A DNA stretch of 64,000 bases. It comes from Azolla caroliniana (taxonomy: Eukaryota; Polypodiophyta). The stretch is taken from NCBI GenBank assembly GCA_043228905.1, contig JBHGNT010000005.1:19034001-19098000 (forward strand), read 5' to 3'. The translations under genes and the position numbers were made by a program. The stretch's first letter is position 1, and each line of letters starts with the position of its first letter. Below the pieces are notes generated by a model. It was not told the origin of the DNA and made no database searches. It saw nothing but the letters and a program-made list of their open reading frames with translations. This document shows, piece by piece, positions 20,081-29,923 of this stretch.

Positions 20081-22795
20081 GGAGCCGACTGCCGGTGCAT
20101 ACGGTACCGACTGCATATCTTCCCCCTCTGGACCGGATGTCGAGCAATCTTGCTGAGACAGCCGAAGGTTAATGGGGAGCGGGGTCGAAGCAGACTTGGC
20201 CGAGTGCATGTTGAAGCGTTCCAAGACACGGACGATGTAGTCGGTTTGAGACAAGAAAAGTTGTCGTTTATCTCGATGCCAACTAATCTTCATACTGAGT
20301 ACGTGGCTTGCCGGACCGAGGTCCTTCATGGCAAACTTCAACCGCAGTTTCTGAACGAGTTTGGTGAGCTCTCCGGCATGTCGGCCGGAGAGTAGCATGT
20401 CATCCACGTAAATGATGAGGAAGACGGGAGACCCGTCTTGAGCTGTTTTGGTGAAGAGACAGTGGTCCTCATCGCTCTTGGAGAAGTCGACCGACTAGAT
20501 GAAGTCGTCGAACTTCTTGTACCACTATCGGGGTGCCTGTTTCAAGCCGTATAAACTCTTCCTGAGTCGGCAAACTAGATGTTCCTGGCTGGGTGCCACA
20601 AAGCCTTTCGGCTGCTCCATATAGATTTCCTCCTGTAGGTCACCGTGGAGGAATGCCGTTTTTACATCTAGCTGAATCAGCTCCAAGTTGTCGGCGGCCA
20701 CGACGCCGAGCATGAAATGAAGGGTTGTCATTTTCACCACTGGTGAAAAGATTTCGTCGAAGTCGACGCCATATTCTTGTCTAAATCCCTTCGCAACTAA
20801 TTTGGCCTTGTACTTTTGGTTGGTCGAGTCAGACATCTCTTTTAGTCGATAAACCCACTTACATGGAAGAGCACGTCGATTCTTCAGTAATTCGACCAAG
20901 TCCCAGGTGTTGTTTGCCCGAATGGAGTGCATTTCCGACTCCATCGCTAGATGCCATGTGGCTGAATCGGCAGATGCTGATGCTTCTTCATAAGACGTCG
21001 GTTCACCGGCGTTGGTAAAGAAAATTCCGGGAGAGTACCACTCCGGAGGTTGCGACAGTCTCTTGGATCTGCGAGGTATGACTGGACTAGTCGCATCGGG
21101 TGTCGATGTCGAATGGTTGGGAGCCGAGCCATTCGGCTGTGCCGAATCGGTGGATTCGATGCGATAGTTGTCAATTACCTGTGAAACCGATCTCATGTTG
21201 TGGGTTGGGCCTTCGTGAAGGGTTGGCACTTCGGAAAATATTACCCTTCAGACTTCAATAGGCCTTTCGGTTGTTTTATGCATAGTTGACTCGTTGAACA
21301 CGACGTCCGAACTTCGGACGATTTGTGTGTGTTCGGGGTCCCAGAGTCAGTATCCGATCTCGCCATCGGGTCCATATCCAAGGAAAACGCATTTCCTTGA
21401 TCTTGGTTTGAGTTTCCGGCGGTCGTCTTTCGGTATGAGGGCATACGCCTCGTAGCCGAAGATCCTCAGCTTGTCATAATTCGACTTACTGTCGGTCCAT
21501 GTTTCCTGAGGTATTTTAAGTCCTAGAGGTCTACTTGGCGACATATTTATTATGTGTATTGCTGTAAGTAGAGCCTCTGCCCAGAAGCCATCCGACAATC
21601 CGGAGTGTTGGAGCATGGATACTATGTGTTCTTGAATCGTCCGATTCATGCGTTCAGCAATTCCATTCTGCTCCGGACTATAGGGTGTTGTATATTCACG
21701 CCGAATGCCGCGTTCCTGACAAAATTTGATGAATTCTTTAGACTTGAATTCTCCTCCGTCATCGGTTTGGAGACATTTCAGTTTCCGACCGGTTTGATTT
21801 TCGACCATTGCAAGCCACTCGGAGAAGATCGAGAACACCCGATCTTTGGTTTTGATGGGGTAAGCCCACACCTTCTGAGTCGAGTCATCAATAAAACTGA
21901 CGAAGTACGAAGCACCACCGAGAGGCTGATGTGGCATCGGGCCACAGACGTTCGAGTGGACCAAATCGAGGGGACTCGATTCTCTTGGTGCTGATGTCGG
22001 GTGTGATGCGGCTACCTGTTTGCCGTACTGGCAATGCTCGTAGAATTGGTGATCCAAGAAGGAGAGTTTGGGGATAGAACCAGTTCTGGATAGGTGCGTT
22101 ATGCCGGCCTTGCTGAGGTGTCCAAGTCGTCCATGCCATAACGATGACACGAGGATATCAACGAGAAATAAGTCACCCTCTTTGAGTGTGACATATAGAG
22201 GGTACAAAGAGTTTACCTTTGGTCCTCGAGCAAGCAGGAGGTTCCCTTTGTGGAGTGTCCACCCTCCTGATGAGAACCCGGCACAGATGTCGGCTTCGTG
22301 AAGTTGTCCAACTGAGATAAAGGGTCTTGAGAGCTCAGGAACATGTCAGACGTTGTGTAGTATGAGTGTAGAGCCACTCGGAAGGTTGAGCTCTACAGTG
22401 CCGATTCCGATTATAGCACAGGGCTGCGAGTTTCCGACTCGAACTGAGTCGGAGTGCCGGTCCGAGTATTGCCGAAATTGAGATCGGTGAGGTGTCACAT
22501 GATACGATGTGCCTGAGTCCAGGAGCCATGTGCTCGATTCCTCAGTTGTAACCAGAACTTCTGATTCGACTGGGTTCTCTATGGACAATATGTTTGGGTC
22601 GGTCATCAAAGTTTCAGCTGAAGAGCCGACGTAGTTGACCTCCTCATGCCGGCTACTCTTTTGATCCACTCTCTTAGCTTTGTTGGTTTTTGCTTTGAGT
22701 GCTCGACTGTTGGCTTTGATGTGTCCCGATTTCTTGCAGTAATTGCAGATTCGGTTGTCCCAGGACTTGCTCCGTCTTCGCTGATTGTTCGGCGG
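20081..22795 (-). pseudogene. Element B pol, protease to reverse transcriptase
   Basis: Protease TWLLDSGTSYHVTPH (D-S-G present) in 22346-22669. Integrase 22207 to 21347: HGRLGHLSKAGITHL zinc region, LQTDDGGEFKSKEF and NGIAERMNRTIQEH carry the core D and E, and YFVSFIDDSTQKVW the first D. Connector and reverse transcriptase 21229 to 20525 (NNTWDLVELLKNRRALPCKW, VKTAFLHGDLQEEIYMEQP, LRKSLYGLKQAPR); the Y-x-D-D region reads V-D-D-M-L-L-S-G at 20395-20410. Stops separate the segments. The frame resumes beyond solo LTR E at 19335. Confidence 0.85.
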
Positions 22796-23350
22796 TTAGG
22801 AAGAACTTCTTCCCCGGTTGTTCGATTGGTCGGTCGAACATTGTACTACGTAAGCTTCATCTGCCGAGTCTTTGGTGAAAGAATTTTTCCGAGTTGCTTC
22901 AGTCAGGATTGCGCTCGTGACTTCGGAGTACTTAACGGCAGCTGTTGAAGCATTGCACACGGTTGTAACGAAAGTTTCCCATGAAGAAGGGAGACTACTC
23001 ATGAGTATCATTGCTCTGAGTTCATCCGTGATTGTCGTCCCCTGAGACAAGATTTGGGAGCTTATGCTTTCGTACTAGTTGAGGTGTGCCTGAACCGAAT
23101 CATATTCTTTCTTCCGCAAGTTGTAGAGGCGCCAGATTAGATACATCTTCGTTGCGGCGACCTTCTTTTCATAAGTTTCCGACAGTGTTTTCCAAAGTTC
23201 AAAAGTTGTCGAGCACGATTGTATTGTGAAGTACACTGACTCCGACAAGTGCATCCAAATCGTGGTGCGGACAATTCTGTCCAGGCCACTTGTTTGCATT
23301 TGTTCCTTCCAAAAGTTGAAGTTCGAACCATCGAACCTCCTTAGACTCAT
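22796..23350 (-). pseudogene. Element B gag
   Basis: Starts MSLRRFDGSNFNFWKEQM at 23350, then LDRIVRTTIWMHLSESVYF, LWKTLSETYEKKVAATK, a stop after VQAHLN, and SSLPSSWETFVTTV. The zinc knuckle just downstream (about 22700-22755) reads CNYCKKSGHIKANS: the last cysteine is serine. Compared with A it lacks about 25 residues after the start. Non-functional. Confidence 0.82.
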
Positions 23351-23419
23351 CTCCGATGAGCCGGATGTTGATGCCCTTTTATCTTTTATCTTTACCTAAT
23401 TCTCAACCTACCCTTACCT

Positions 23420-23890
23420 ATTTTCAACTCTACCCCTTCCCTAACTTTTCGATATTTCCACTATACCCTCCCCCTTACTTTTCCTTATCTTTAACTCTAC
23501 CCCTCCCCTAACTTTTCCATATTTTCACTATACCCTCCCCCTTACTTTTCCTTATCTTTAACTCTACCCTTCCCAAACCTTTCCATATTTTCACTATACC
23601 CTCCCCCTTATTTTTCCTTATCTTTAACCCTACCCCTTCCCAAACTTTTCAATATTTTCACTATACCCTCCCCCTTACTTTTCCTTATCTTTAACTCTAC
23701 CCCTTCCCTAACTTTTCAATATTTTCACTATACCCTCCCCCTTACTTTTCCTTATCTTTAACTCTACCCCTTCCCTAGCTTTTCAATATTTTCACTATAC
23801 CCTCCCCCTTACTTTTCCTTATCTTTAACTCTACCCCTCACATTTTAACTTTTAGCATCCTCCCCTAATTCAGTTTCTCCTATTTTCCAA
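23420..23890 (+). repeat. 67-bp pyrimidine-rich tandem array
   Basis: The phrase TTAACTCTACCCC recurs at 23491, 23558, 23624 (variant), 23691, 23758 and 23825, giving a period of 66-67 bp. Each unit also holds TTTTCACTATACCCTCCCCC. The plus strand is nearly free of G over more than a kilobase. Beyond 23890 the units decay into irregular C-C-C-T-rich sequence. Confidence 0.9.
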
Positions 23891-24571
23891 TTCTACCCCT
23901 CACCTCTTAATTTTTAGCCTCTTCCCCTCATTCTCCTTTTTCCTATTTTCTAATCCTACCCCTCCCCTCACCTTTTATTGTTTCCAAATTATTATTTTTT
24001 TTTCTAACCATCACCTCCCCCTTATTTTTCCTAATTTGATCTTCTACCCCTCCCTTTACTTTTTCATTGCCACTCTAACTTTACCCCTACCTTTCCCTAA
24101 CTCACGCCAAGTATATGAAACGATTTGGGTGTGCTTGAATCGTTCTTGGTGATCTTTTCACTTCATTCCCACTTTGTCAATTTGCTCTACCCCTGTCTCG
24201 TTCACTAATTTCAATCTACCCCTTTCCCCCTTCCTTTTTTCTAGAATTACATTCATACCCCTCCCTCTTTTAGTAAATTTCTCGTACCCCTCCCCCTTTC
24301 ATTCTTCTTAATCTCACTCTACCCTTTCCTCCTCCACTTTAATTTCCAATATACCCTCCAATTCTTCCTACCCCCCTCCTTTTTTCAAAAATCTCCATAC
24401 ATTCTAACGTACTTCACCATCCCTAACTCCCACCTCACACACTTCTCTCTTACCCTTCCTCTCTCTTTCTCTCTCACACTCCCCTACATGTTTTTCAAAT
24501 AACCCCAAAAAATCTTCTATCCCACACCAAATATATCAAACCCCATATCTCCTACATCATCAAATTTGAAC

Positions 24572-24596
24572 ACACACACACACACACACACACACA
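24572..24596 (+). repeat. (AC)n microsatellite
   Basis: Run of ACACAC lying just upstream of the TATA box and ribozyme. Confidence 0.9.
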
Positions 24597-24610
24597 TCCC
24601 TTATCTTCCC

Positions 24611-24619
24611 TATATAAAC
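24611..24619 (+). promoter_or_regulatory. TATA box upstream of the hammerhead
   Basis: TATATAAAC, a good plant TATA box. Initiation 25-30 bases downstream would fall in the first bases of the ribozyme (24632 onward). Inferred from position only. Confidence 0.5.
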
Positions 24620-24631
24620 CCCTCCAATTCT

Positions 24632-24693
24632 AAATGGTCATGTGCACTGATGAGCTCCTTAGGAGCGAAACTAGTTTGCCACATCGACCATTT
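24632..24693 (+). ncRNA. Hammerhead ribozyme, type I
   Basis: All core elements are present in order. Stem I 5' strand AAATGGTC-ATGT-GCA (24632-24646); core CTGATGA (24647-24653); stem II GCTCC-TTA-GGAGC (24654-24666), five perfect pairs with a three-base loop; core GAAA (24667-24670); minimal stem III A-C/G-T with loop TA (24670-24675); cleavage-site T at 24676; stem I 3' strand TGC-c-ACAT-c-GACCATTT (24677-24693), which pairs fully with the 5' strand apart from two single-C bulges. A15.1-U16.1, C15.2-G16.2 and G10.1-C11.1 are all satisfied. Stem III lies in the palindrome AAACTAGTTT, so two RNA copies could pair there. Predicted cut after 24676 (site GUU). Expected product is a self-cleaving RNA. 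Confidence 0.85.
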
Positions 24694-24767
24694 CTTTGTA
24701 TTACTTTTTAAGTTTCTTAATATGAATTAGTTTTTAGTCTATTTCTCTCTCTCTCTAAACTTTGTAC

Positions 24768-24768
24768 A

Positions 24769-24796
<28 letters not shown>
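24768..24796 (+). repeat. (CT)n microsatellite
   Basis: CT run downstream of the ribozyme; a shorter one lies at about 24744-24757. Same place relative to the TATA box as in the LTRs of A, B, D, J and K. Confidence 0.88.
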
Positions 24797-24800
<4 letters not shown>

Positions 24801-24890
24801 ATTCTCACTCTTAATCTCACATTCACCCACCGATTGTATACTGTTCGCACTCCTTGTATTGACCTCACGGTCTAGAACTCACAATCTGTT

Positions 24891-25555
24891 TCGGTTTCGG
24901 TTGGTAAGACTCGGTTCGGAGTTGGCTACGAACCTTAGTGGGGTGCAGCTGGTCGGCTCACCCGATATCATTCTAGTCAGTTTTGAACCCGGGTCGGTTT
25001 GGTTTCGGATACTTGTTTGCTGAACTTGCTCGGAGTGACTCCGGTAACTTGAGGGACAAAACCGGTTGGTCTTCCCGAATGTTTCCGAGTCGGAGTGAGC
25101 CTGGTTAGCTTCCGATTGTATACCGAATACCGATTACAAGAAACTGATTGTTTGGGCCGATTCTGCTTCGGATGACTGCAACGATGAGAGGGACAGATCA
25201 AATTGATCCTCCCGAATGTCGATCAGCTGAATGAAGCACGAATTTGGTTGTTGCCAGGAGACCAATCTGCAGCGGGTGGTTACAACAAGCAAGTGAATAA
25301 CGTCTGGTGACCTATTTGGATGTCGTTTAACCAAATGAAGCACGATTGGGTTGGGTGTTGCACAGGGAGCTCGCCTCAAGTGGTTACAATCACAGGAACA
25401 GAGTACATCAGGCTAGCTTACTTCAATTAGTGATTTAACACAGTGAGATGCAAACTTCTTGTTTGTCTTCTCTCTTCTCTGTTCTTCAAGAAGTTACAAA
25501 AAACAGAATGTTGTTGTGTATGATGACAGTCGGCAGCGGGTTGAAGAACCTCCAA
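24891..25555 (-). other. Element B leader
   Basis: Non-coding region between the insert and the primer-binding site; similar in layout to the leader of A. It carries two near-repeats of the phrase AATGAAGCACGA (near 25231 and 25335), suggesting small internal duplications. No protein is supported. Confidence 0.6.
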
Positions 25556-25570
25556 CGCTCTGATACCAAA

Positions 25571-25654
25571 TGTTGGGGACAATGCCGTCAATGTAGAAGT
25601 GCAAGCAACATTCATGATGAAGAAGAACCTGTGTATGCACATGTGCAAGATAGT

Positions 25655-25710
<56 letters not shown>

Positions 25711-25910
25711 CACAAAGACAACGTTATATTCCAATAGCAACAGTTACAAAAAATGACAACCAACAACAACCTTAACTAAAGGTTACAAGGTCACTTTATA
25801 TAGTGACTATCTTAGGGCAATTGCCCTAAATGCTATTTACAGAAATAGCCCAAACTTGGGCTGTCCAAAGGGATAGTGTGAATACGGCCATTATACACTC
25901 GTATTCGATA
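25571..25910 (-). repeat. 5' LTR of element B
   Basis: Begins TGTTGGGGACAATG and ends ATTCGATA, followed by TSD GTAGG. The adjacent primer-binding site (25556-25568) confirms it as the 5' LTR of a minus-strand element. It holds a 50-bp (GA)n run at about 25658-25709. Confidence 0.9.
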
Positions 25911-28085
25911 GTAGGGTGGTCATCTTGACTACTAGTGAGAATATCTCGTCGTAGTCGACCCCGTATTCCTGTTTGAATCCTTTCGCGACAAGTCGAGCTT
26001 TGTACTTGGGTTTCTCTGAGTCGGATACATACTTGTATCAAAACACCCATTTGCAAGGTAGTAGATTTCTTCCTGCTGGTAGTTTGACCAGCTCCCATGT
26101 CTGATTCTGATGAATCGAGTCCATTTCGGATTTCATGGCTTGCAGTCATGTTTCGGCGTCCGGTGCGGCCATAGCTTCGTCATACGTGCTTGGTTTGCCT
26201 GCATCCGTGTAGTTGACGTAGTCGAGGCCCAGTTGATAAAACTCTGTTTGCCTTCGAGCTCGTCCAGATCTCCTGGGTGCCGTAATATCTGGTTTAGATT
26301 CTTCGATCGGTTCTTTTTGACGATCAATATTTGTTGAACCAGTTGAGTTAGGAGTCTTGTTCGGTATTTCGCCCTTGGTTTGGGATTTCAGTGGTGTTTG
26401 GTTGTTCTCCCCTATGGTTGTTGTCGACTCTTTTCTGATTTGTCCCTTGTTGACTCTGCCTTGATCGACCTTCGTTGATTCGGCTCTGTCTTTGATGACT
26501 TTGTCTTTGAGTTCAACGTTGGGACTTATTGCCAATTCGGTGTCGGCTGGGACGTTGTCGGCTGGTTGGAGTTCAACTGTCTGTTGACTCTCAGATTCAG
26601 TCTAGTGGGTTGATCTTTCCACGACAGTGTTGTCATCTTCCAAGGATACCTTCTTACCCACTGTCTTTTGCTGGTTCCTCTGAGAGAAGATAGAGTCTTC
26701 ATTGAAGACCATGTCATTGCTTCAGATCAATTTCCGGTTCTTAGGGTCCCATAGCTGGTAGCCGAAGTCCCCATCGGTTCCATAACCGAGAAATATGTTC
26801 TTCATTGCATGGGGTGCCAACTTTGTCCTTTTGTCCCTGGGGATGAACACGTAGGCTTCGCATCCGAATATACGGAGACTATCATAGGTCGGCTGTTTGC
26901 CAGACCATAGTGCTTGTGGCACTTCAAGCCTGATTGCTCTTGACGTCGCTAGACTTATCAGGTACACTGCCGTCTACAATACCTCGGCCCAGAATTCCAA
27001 CTTCAGTCCGGCTTGCTAGAGCATTGTCGTCACCCTCTCTTGGATCGTTCGGTTGATCCGTTCAGCCACCCCATTTTGCATGGGTGTGTAAGGAACGGTC
27101 TTTTGATGCCGGATCTCTTTTTCGGACAAGTATTGCTTGAAGGCTCTGGAGGTGTACTCACCTCCATTGTCGGATCTGAGTGTCTTCACTCTGTGTCCCG
27201 ACCGATGCTCCACTTCAGTTATCCATCGAGTGAAGACCTCGAGCGCTTCGTCTTTGGACTTGATGGAGTAAGCCCAATTTTTCTGTGTACAATCATCTAC
27301 GAAAGTGATGAAGTACCGAGAGCCTCCTAGTGATCACTCTGGCATAGGCCCACATATATCTGTGTGCATGAGCTCCAGGGGCTATTGTACTATCACGTAA
27401 TGGAGAGAGTGTGAACTTCGGGTCTGTTTCCCATATCGACAATGCTCACAGAAGTCCGTCTTTGCCTGGAGTTTCGGGAGGTAGCCAACCAATATCAGCC
27501 GATCAAGTCCGACTTGAGACATATGGCCGAGTCAGCCATGCCATAAGTTTGGGTCGGTCTTTTCGGCTACGTTCACGGCCCCTTTAGGGTTGATCGCCAT
27601 CAATGGGCACAGATTGTTGTACTTGTACCCACTCCCGATTTTGAGGTTTCCTCGGTTGATCGCCCATGTCAACTCGTGTAGAGTTGTTCGATACCCGTCT
27701 TCGGCTAGCATGCCGATGGAGACCAGACTCCTCTTTAGATTGGGTACGTGCCGAACTCGGTGCAGGGTTATTGTGTTGCCATTTGGCAATCTGATGGGAA
27801 CCTCCCCGGTTCCGCTATTTGGCACTCCTACCCGTTTCCCAATCGGATTGTGCCGCTGGCATCGGCTGAATAGTCCGAAAACCATTCGATGTTGCGGGTC
27901 ACGTGAAATGTGGCACCAGAGTCTAGTAGCCACATGTGTGCAACTTGTGCACTGTAGAGGACTTCTCCGATCATCGAATTCTCTAGGGAGAGGATTTCTC
28001 CGGATCGGGTATCTAGTTGCCGACTAGAGAGTGGTCTGAGTCGGAACGTCCCCGATTCCGCTCGGATCACCGACCACTCTCTTTT
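25911..28085 (-). pseudogene. Element C pol, protease to reverse transcriptase start
   Basis: Minus strand from 28070: protease AHMWLLDSGATFHVTRN with D-S-G; region HVPNLKRSLVSIGMLAEDGY; integrase with TLRSDNGGEYTSRAFKQY and NGVAERINRTIQERV (D and E present) at 27213-27016; SLRIFGCEAYVFIPRDKR at 26880; a long connector rich in Asn, Thr and Lys (26535-26330) and TAPRRSGRARRQTEFYQLGL; reverse transcriptase start to 25911. The next part of the same protein lies at 12688, on the other side of B and D. Stops and frameshifts occur. Confidence 0.83.
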
Positions 28086-28089
28086 CTTT

Positions 28090-28866
28090 TTATTGACCAG
28101 TAGTCGGAAACATTGTGGCCAGCTTTCCTGCAGTGTGTGCAGTACTCACTTGTATGACCCGTTCTCGACTTCGACCGTTGTCAGTTCCCTCTTGTTTTCG
28201 ATCGGCTATATCATTGACCGGTTTTGTCGGCTTGTTCTTTCGATTGAACGATTCGGTCGAGTGGTGGGCTTCTACCGACTCGTCGATGGATAGTCCCATC
28301 GATTTTTGCCTAATGTCCTTTGTGAGGACTTGGCCGGTTGTTTCATGCAAATTCAGGATTGGTCGCCTATTGGCATATGTCGTACAGAATACCTCCCAAC
28401 TCGCCGGCAAGCTCGATAGGAGGGCAAGGGCTTTCACTTGTTAATCGAAGTTGATCCCTTGGGACGAGAGCTCTGACAACACCCTGTTGAAGGTGTTGAT
28501 GTGGGAGGTTGCCGGATCAATCTCTTTCATCTTCATGTTGAACAATTGTTTGATCAAGATAAGTTTTGAAGATGAGGACTTCTTCTCATATACGACCTGT
28601 AATTTCTCCCACAATGAGAACGTTGTCGTCTCTTTTGCCATGCTGAAATAGACGTTTTCAGCCAGATGCATTCGGATGGTGGAGCGTGCTATTTTGTCCA
28701 TTGATCTCCACTCTTCTGTTGTCATCGAAGCAGGCTTTTCGTTATGCCGAATGGTTTCGACTTGTCTTCGGATAATCAACACATCCTGCATCATCTCTTT
28801 CCATAGGGCAAAGTTTTTGCCGTCGAACTTTCTGATTTCAACTCTGGTTCCGGATGTTGAAGCCAT
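28090..28866 (-). pseudogene. Element C gag
   Basis: MASTSGTRVEIRKFDGKNFA at 28866, then WRSMDKIARSTIRMHLAENV, LWEKLQVVYEKKSSSSKL, NMKMKEIDPATSHINTFNRV and, after a stop at 28440, SSLPASWEVFCTTYANR. The zinc knuckle downstream reads CTHCRKAGHNVSDY (about 28092-28135): its last cysteine has become tyrosine. A copia gag of the same superfamily as A and B but clearly different in sequence. Confidence 0.83.
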
Positions 28867-28965
28867 ATTCTATCTGTAGATTTGAGATTTCTAACCTGGT
28901 CTTTTCTTTCAGCTTTTCCTCTGTTGTCTGTTGCCGGCGCACTATGAAATCGCTCTGATACCACT

Positions 28966-29255
28966 TGTGGTGAGTGTTCAATGTTTATGCAGAAGTGTTT
29001 GTTTGGATCATTCGGCTATGAATAGCAAACAACATAAATAGAAAGTAGAGAGGGCATCTGATTGAGACATACATAGATACGAGCTTTAATGGAAATCTTC
29101 TTATTTTCTACACAGAGCATTTTCTCTCTCAGAGTTTACACTCGTCATCATCTATTACAATGTTAGGTATTCGCTTATGTACTAAGCCCTAACTTGTTAA
29201 TGTGTTCACACTAGGACGGATACAAGGTGGAAGGAGTCGGCCTTTTATGCCAACA
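28966..29255 (-). repeat. 5' LTR of element C
   Basis: Begins TGTGGTGAGTGTTCAATG and ends GCCAACA, followed by TSD GTTCC (29256-29260). Primer-binding site complement at 28951-28963 immediately left. Confidence 0.9.
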
Positions 29256-29600
29256 GTTCCTGGAGCCTAGACAACTATGAGTGATAACGACAAGCGAGTG
29301 ACTAGCATCAGGGGACCTACTCGATTGTTGTCTAATTCAATGTAGTATGGTTGAGACAAAGCTTGTGAAGCAAAATCTCACTCCGAGCGGCTAGAATCAT
29401 AAGAGTGAAGTGCAACCGATTGGCTCACTTCAATGGTGATTTAGAACAGTGGAGTGCAGATTTGGCTAGTGTTTCTCTTCGCGAAAATGATCTTGTAGAG
29501 GGTTGTTGGCCGAGATCTTCATGGTGTACAAAAGAAGAGTTGCTGATGGAAACAAAGTAGATGGCGTAAGTAGAATCGAGAACCTCGCTTTGATACCAGA

Positions 29601-29923
29601 TGTTGTAAACGCGGCCATCTAGGTGCGGAACAATCTCAACACTCTTCTGTGAGGAGATCATTGATAGATGCAATGAAGAATATTGATGGCAACTGAAATA
29701 GAATCAGGAAGGAAGATCAACAAGAATTCAAGCGAGAGAGAGAGAGATGTTAGGCACGAGATGAATCATGTTTTCAACCACTCCAAAACTAGGTTCCAAT
29801 GTCAGTTTATATACTGATTGACTTAGGGCAACTAACCTTCTCGATATTTACATAAATAGCCTGAGCCTAGTGTGTACAAAAGGAGACAATGTGAATAAGT
29901 CCATTTGAGACCCACATTCAACA
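29601..29923 (-). repeat. 5' LTR of element A
   Basis: Begins TGTTGTAAACGCGGCC and ends CATTCAACA. The primer-binding site (complement of 29586-29598) lies directly left, showing minus orientation. Right flank is the coding sequence of copia F, which starts abruptly at 29924. Confidence 0.88.

Larger units (their letters stand above)
23374..24890 (+). mobile_element. Pyrimidine-rich insert with hammerhead ribozyme in the leader of B
   Basis: The B leader reads GATGTTGATGCC up to about 23373, then changes to sequence with almost no G, and regains leader similarity to A near 24890-24920 (GTTGGCTACGAAC). The insert holds a 67-bp tandem array (23420-23890), further imperfect C-C-C-T-rich repeats to 24500, an AC run, a TATA box, a hammerhead ribozyme and two CT tracts. 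It has no protein-coding frame. No target duplication could be fixed. Its right half has the TATA, transcript start, CT tract order of an LTR promoter, so a ribozyme-bearing non-autonomous retroelement is likely; it could instead be an unusual leader of B. Confidence 0.5.
18153..25910 (-). mobile_element. Copia element B
   Basis: LTRs 18153-18483 and 25571-25910; TSD GTAGG at 18148-18152 and 25911-25915. Primer-binding site is the complement of 25556-25568 (TGGTATCAGAGCG) and the polypurine tract is at 18484. Order on the minus strand: leader, gag, protease, integrase, reverse transcriptase, RNase H. The reverse transcriptase is split by solo LTR E and the leader by a pyrimidine-rich insert. 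B is close to element A in coding sequence. Confidence 0.9.
10931..29255 (-). mobile_element. Copia element C inserted in the leader of A
   Basis: LTRs at 10931-11217 and 28966-29255 share the ends TGTGGTGAGTGTTC and GAACA/CAACA. The five bases before the left LTR (GTTCC, 10926-10930) are repeated after the right LTR (29256-29260), a clear target duplication. The primer-binding site is the complement of 28951-28963 (TGGTATCAGAGCG). Minus-strand order is gag, protease, integrase, reverse transcriptase, RNase H. The reverse transcriptase is interrupted by elements D and B between 12688 and 25911. Confidence 0.88.
6659..29923 (-). mobile_element. Copia element A, split by nested insertions
   Basis: Two LTRs of one family (6659-6979 and 29601-29923) enclose a minus-strand copia element. 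Its order on the minus strand is right LTR, primer-binding site (complement of 29586-29598, TGGTATCAAAGCG), leader, gag (10565 to 9918), protease, integrase, reverse transcriptase, RNase H, polypurine tract at 6980, left LTR. The leader is interrupted by element C (10931-29255). By eye the LTRs differ at roughly thirty positions over about 320, making A the oldest layer of this nest. No target duplication is seen: left flank ATCTT, right flank AAGAG. Confidence 0.85.

Noticed and set aside
19601-20395. 264-codon plus-strand frame with a repeated SSGSHRACIIRLSVAGY peptide
   Set aside because: It is created by the 54-bp tandem repeat of solo LTR E and then runs antisense through the B reverse transcriptase; no start context or domain.
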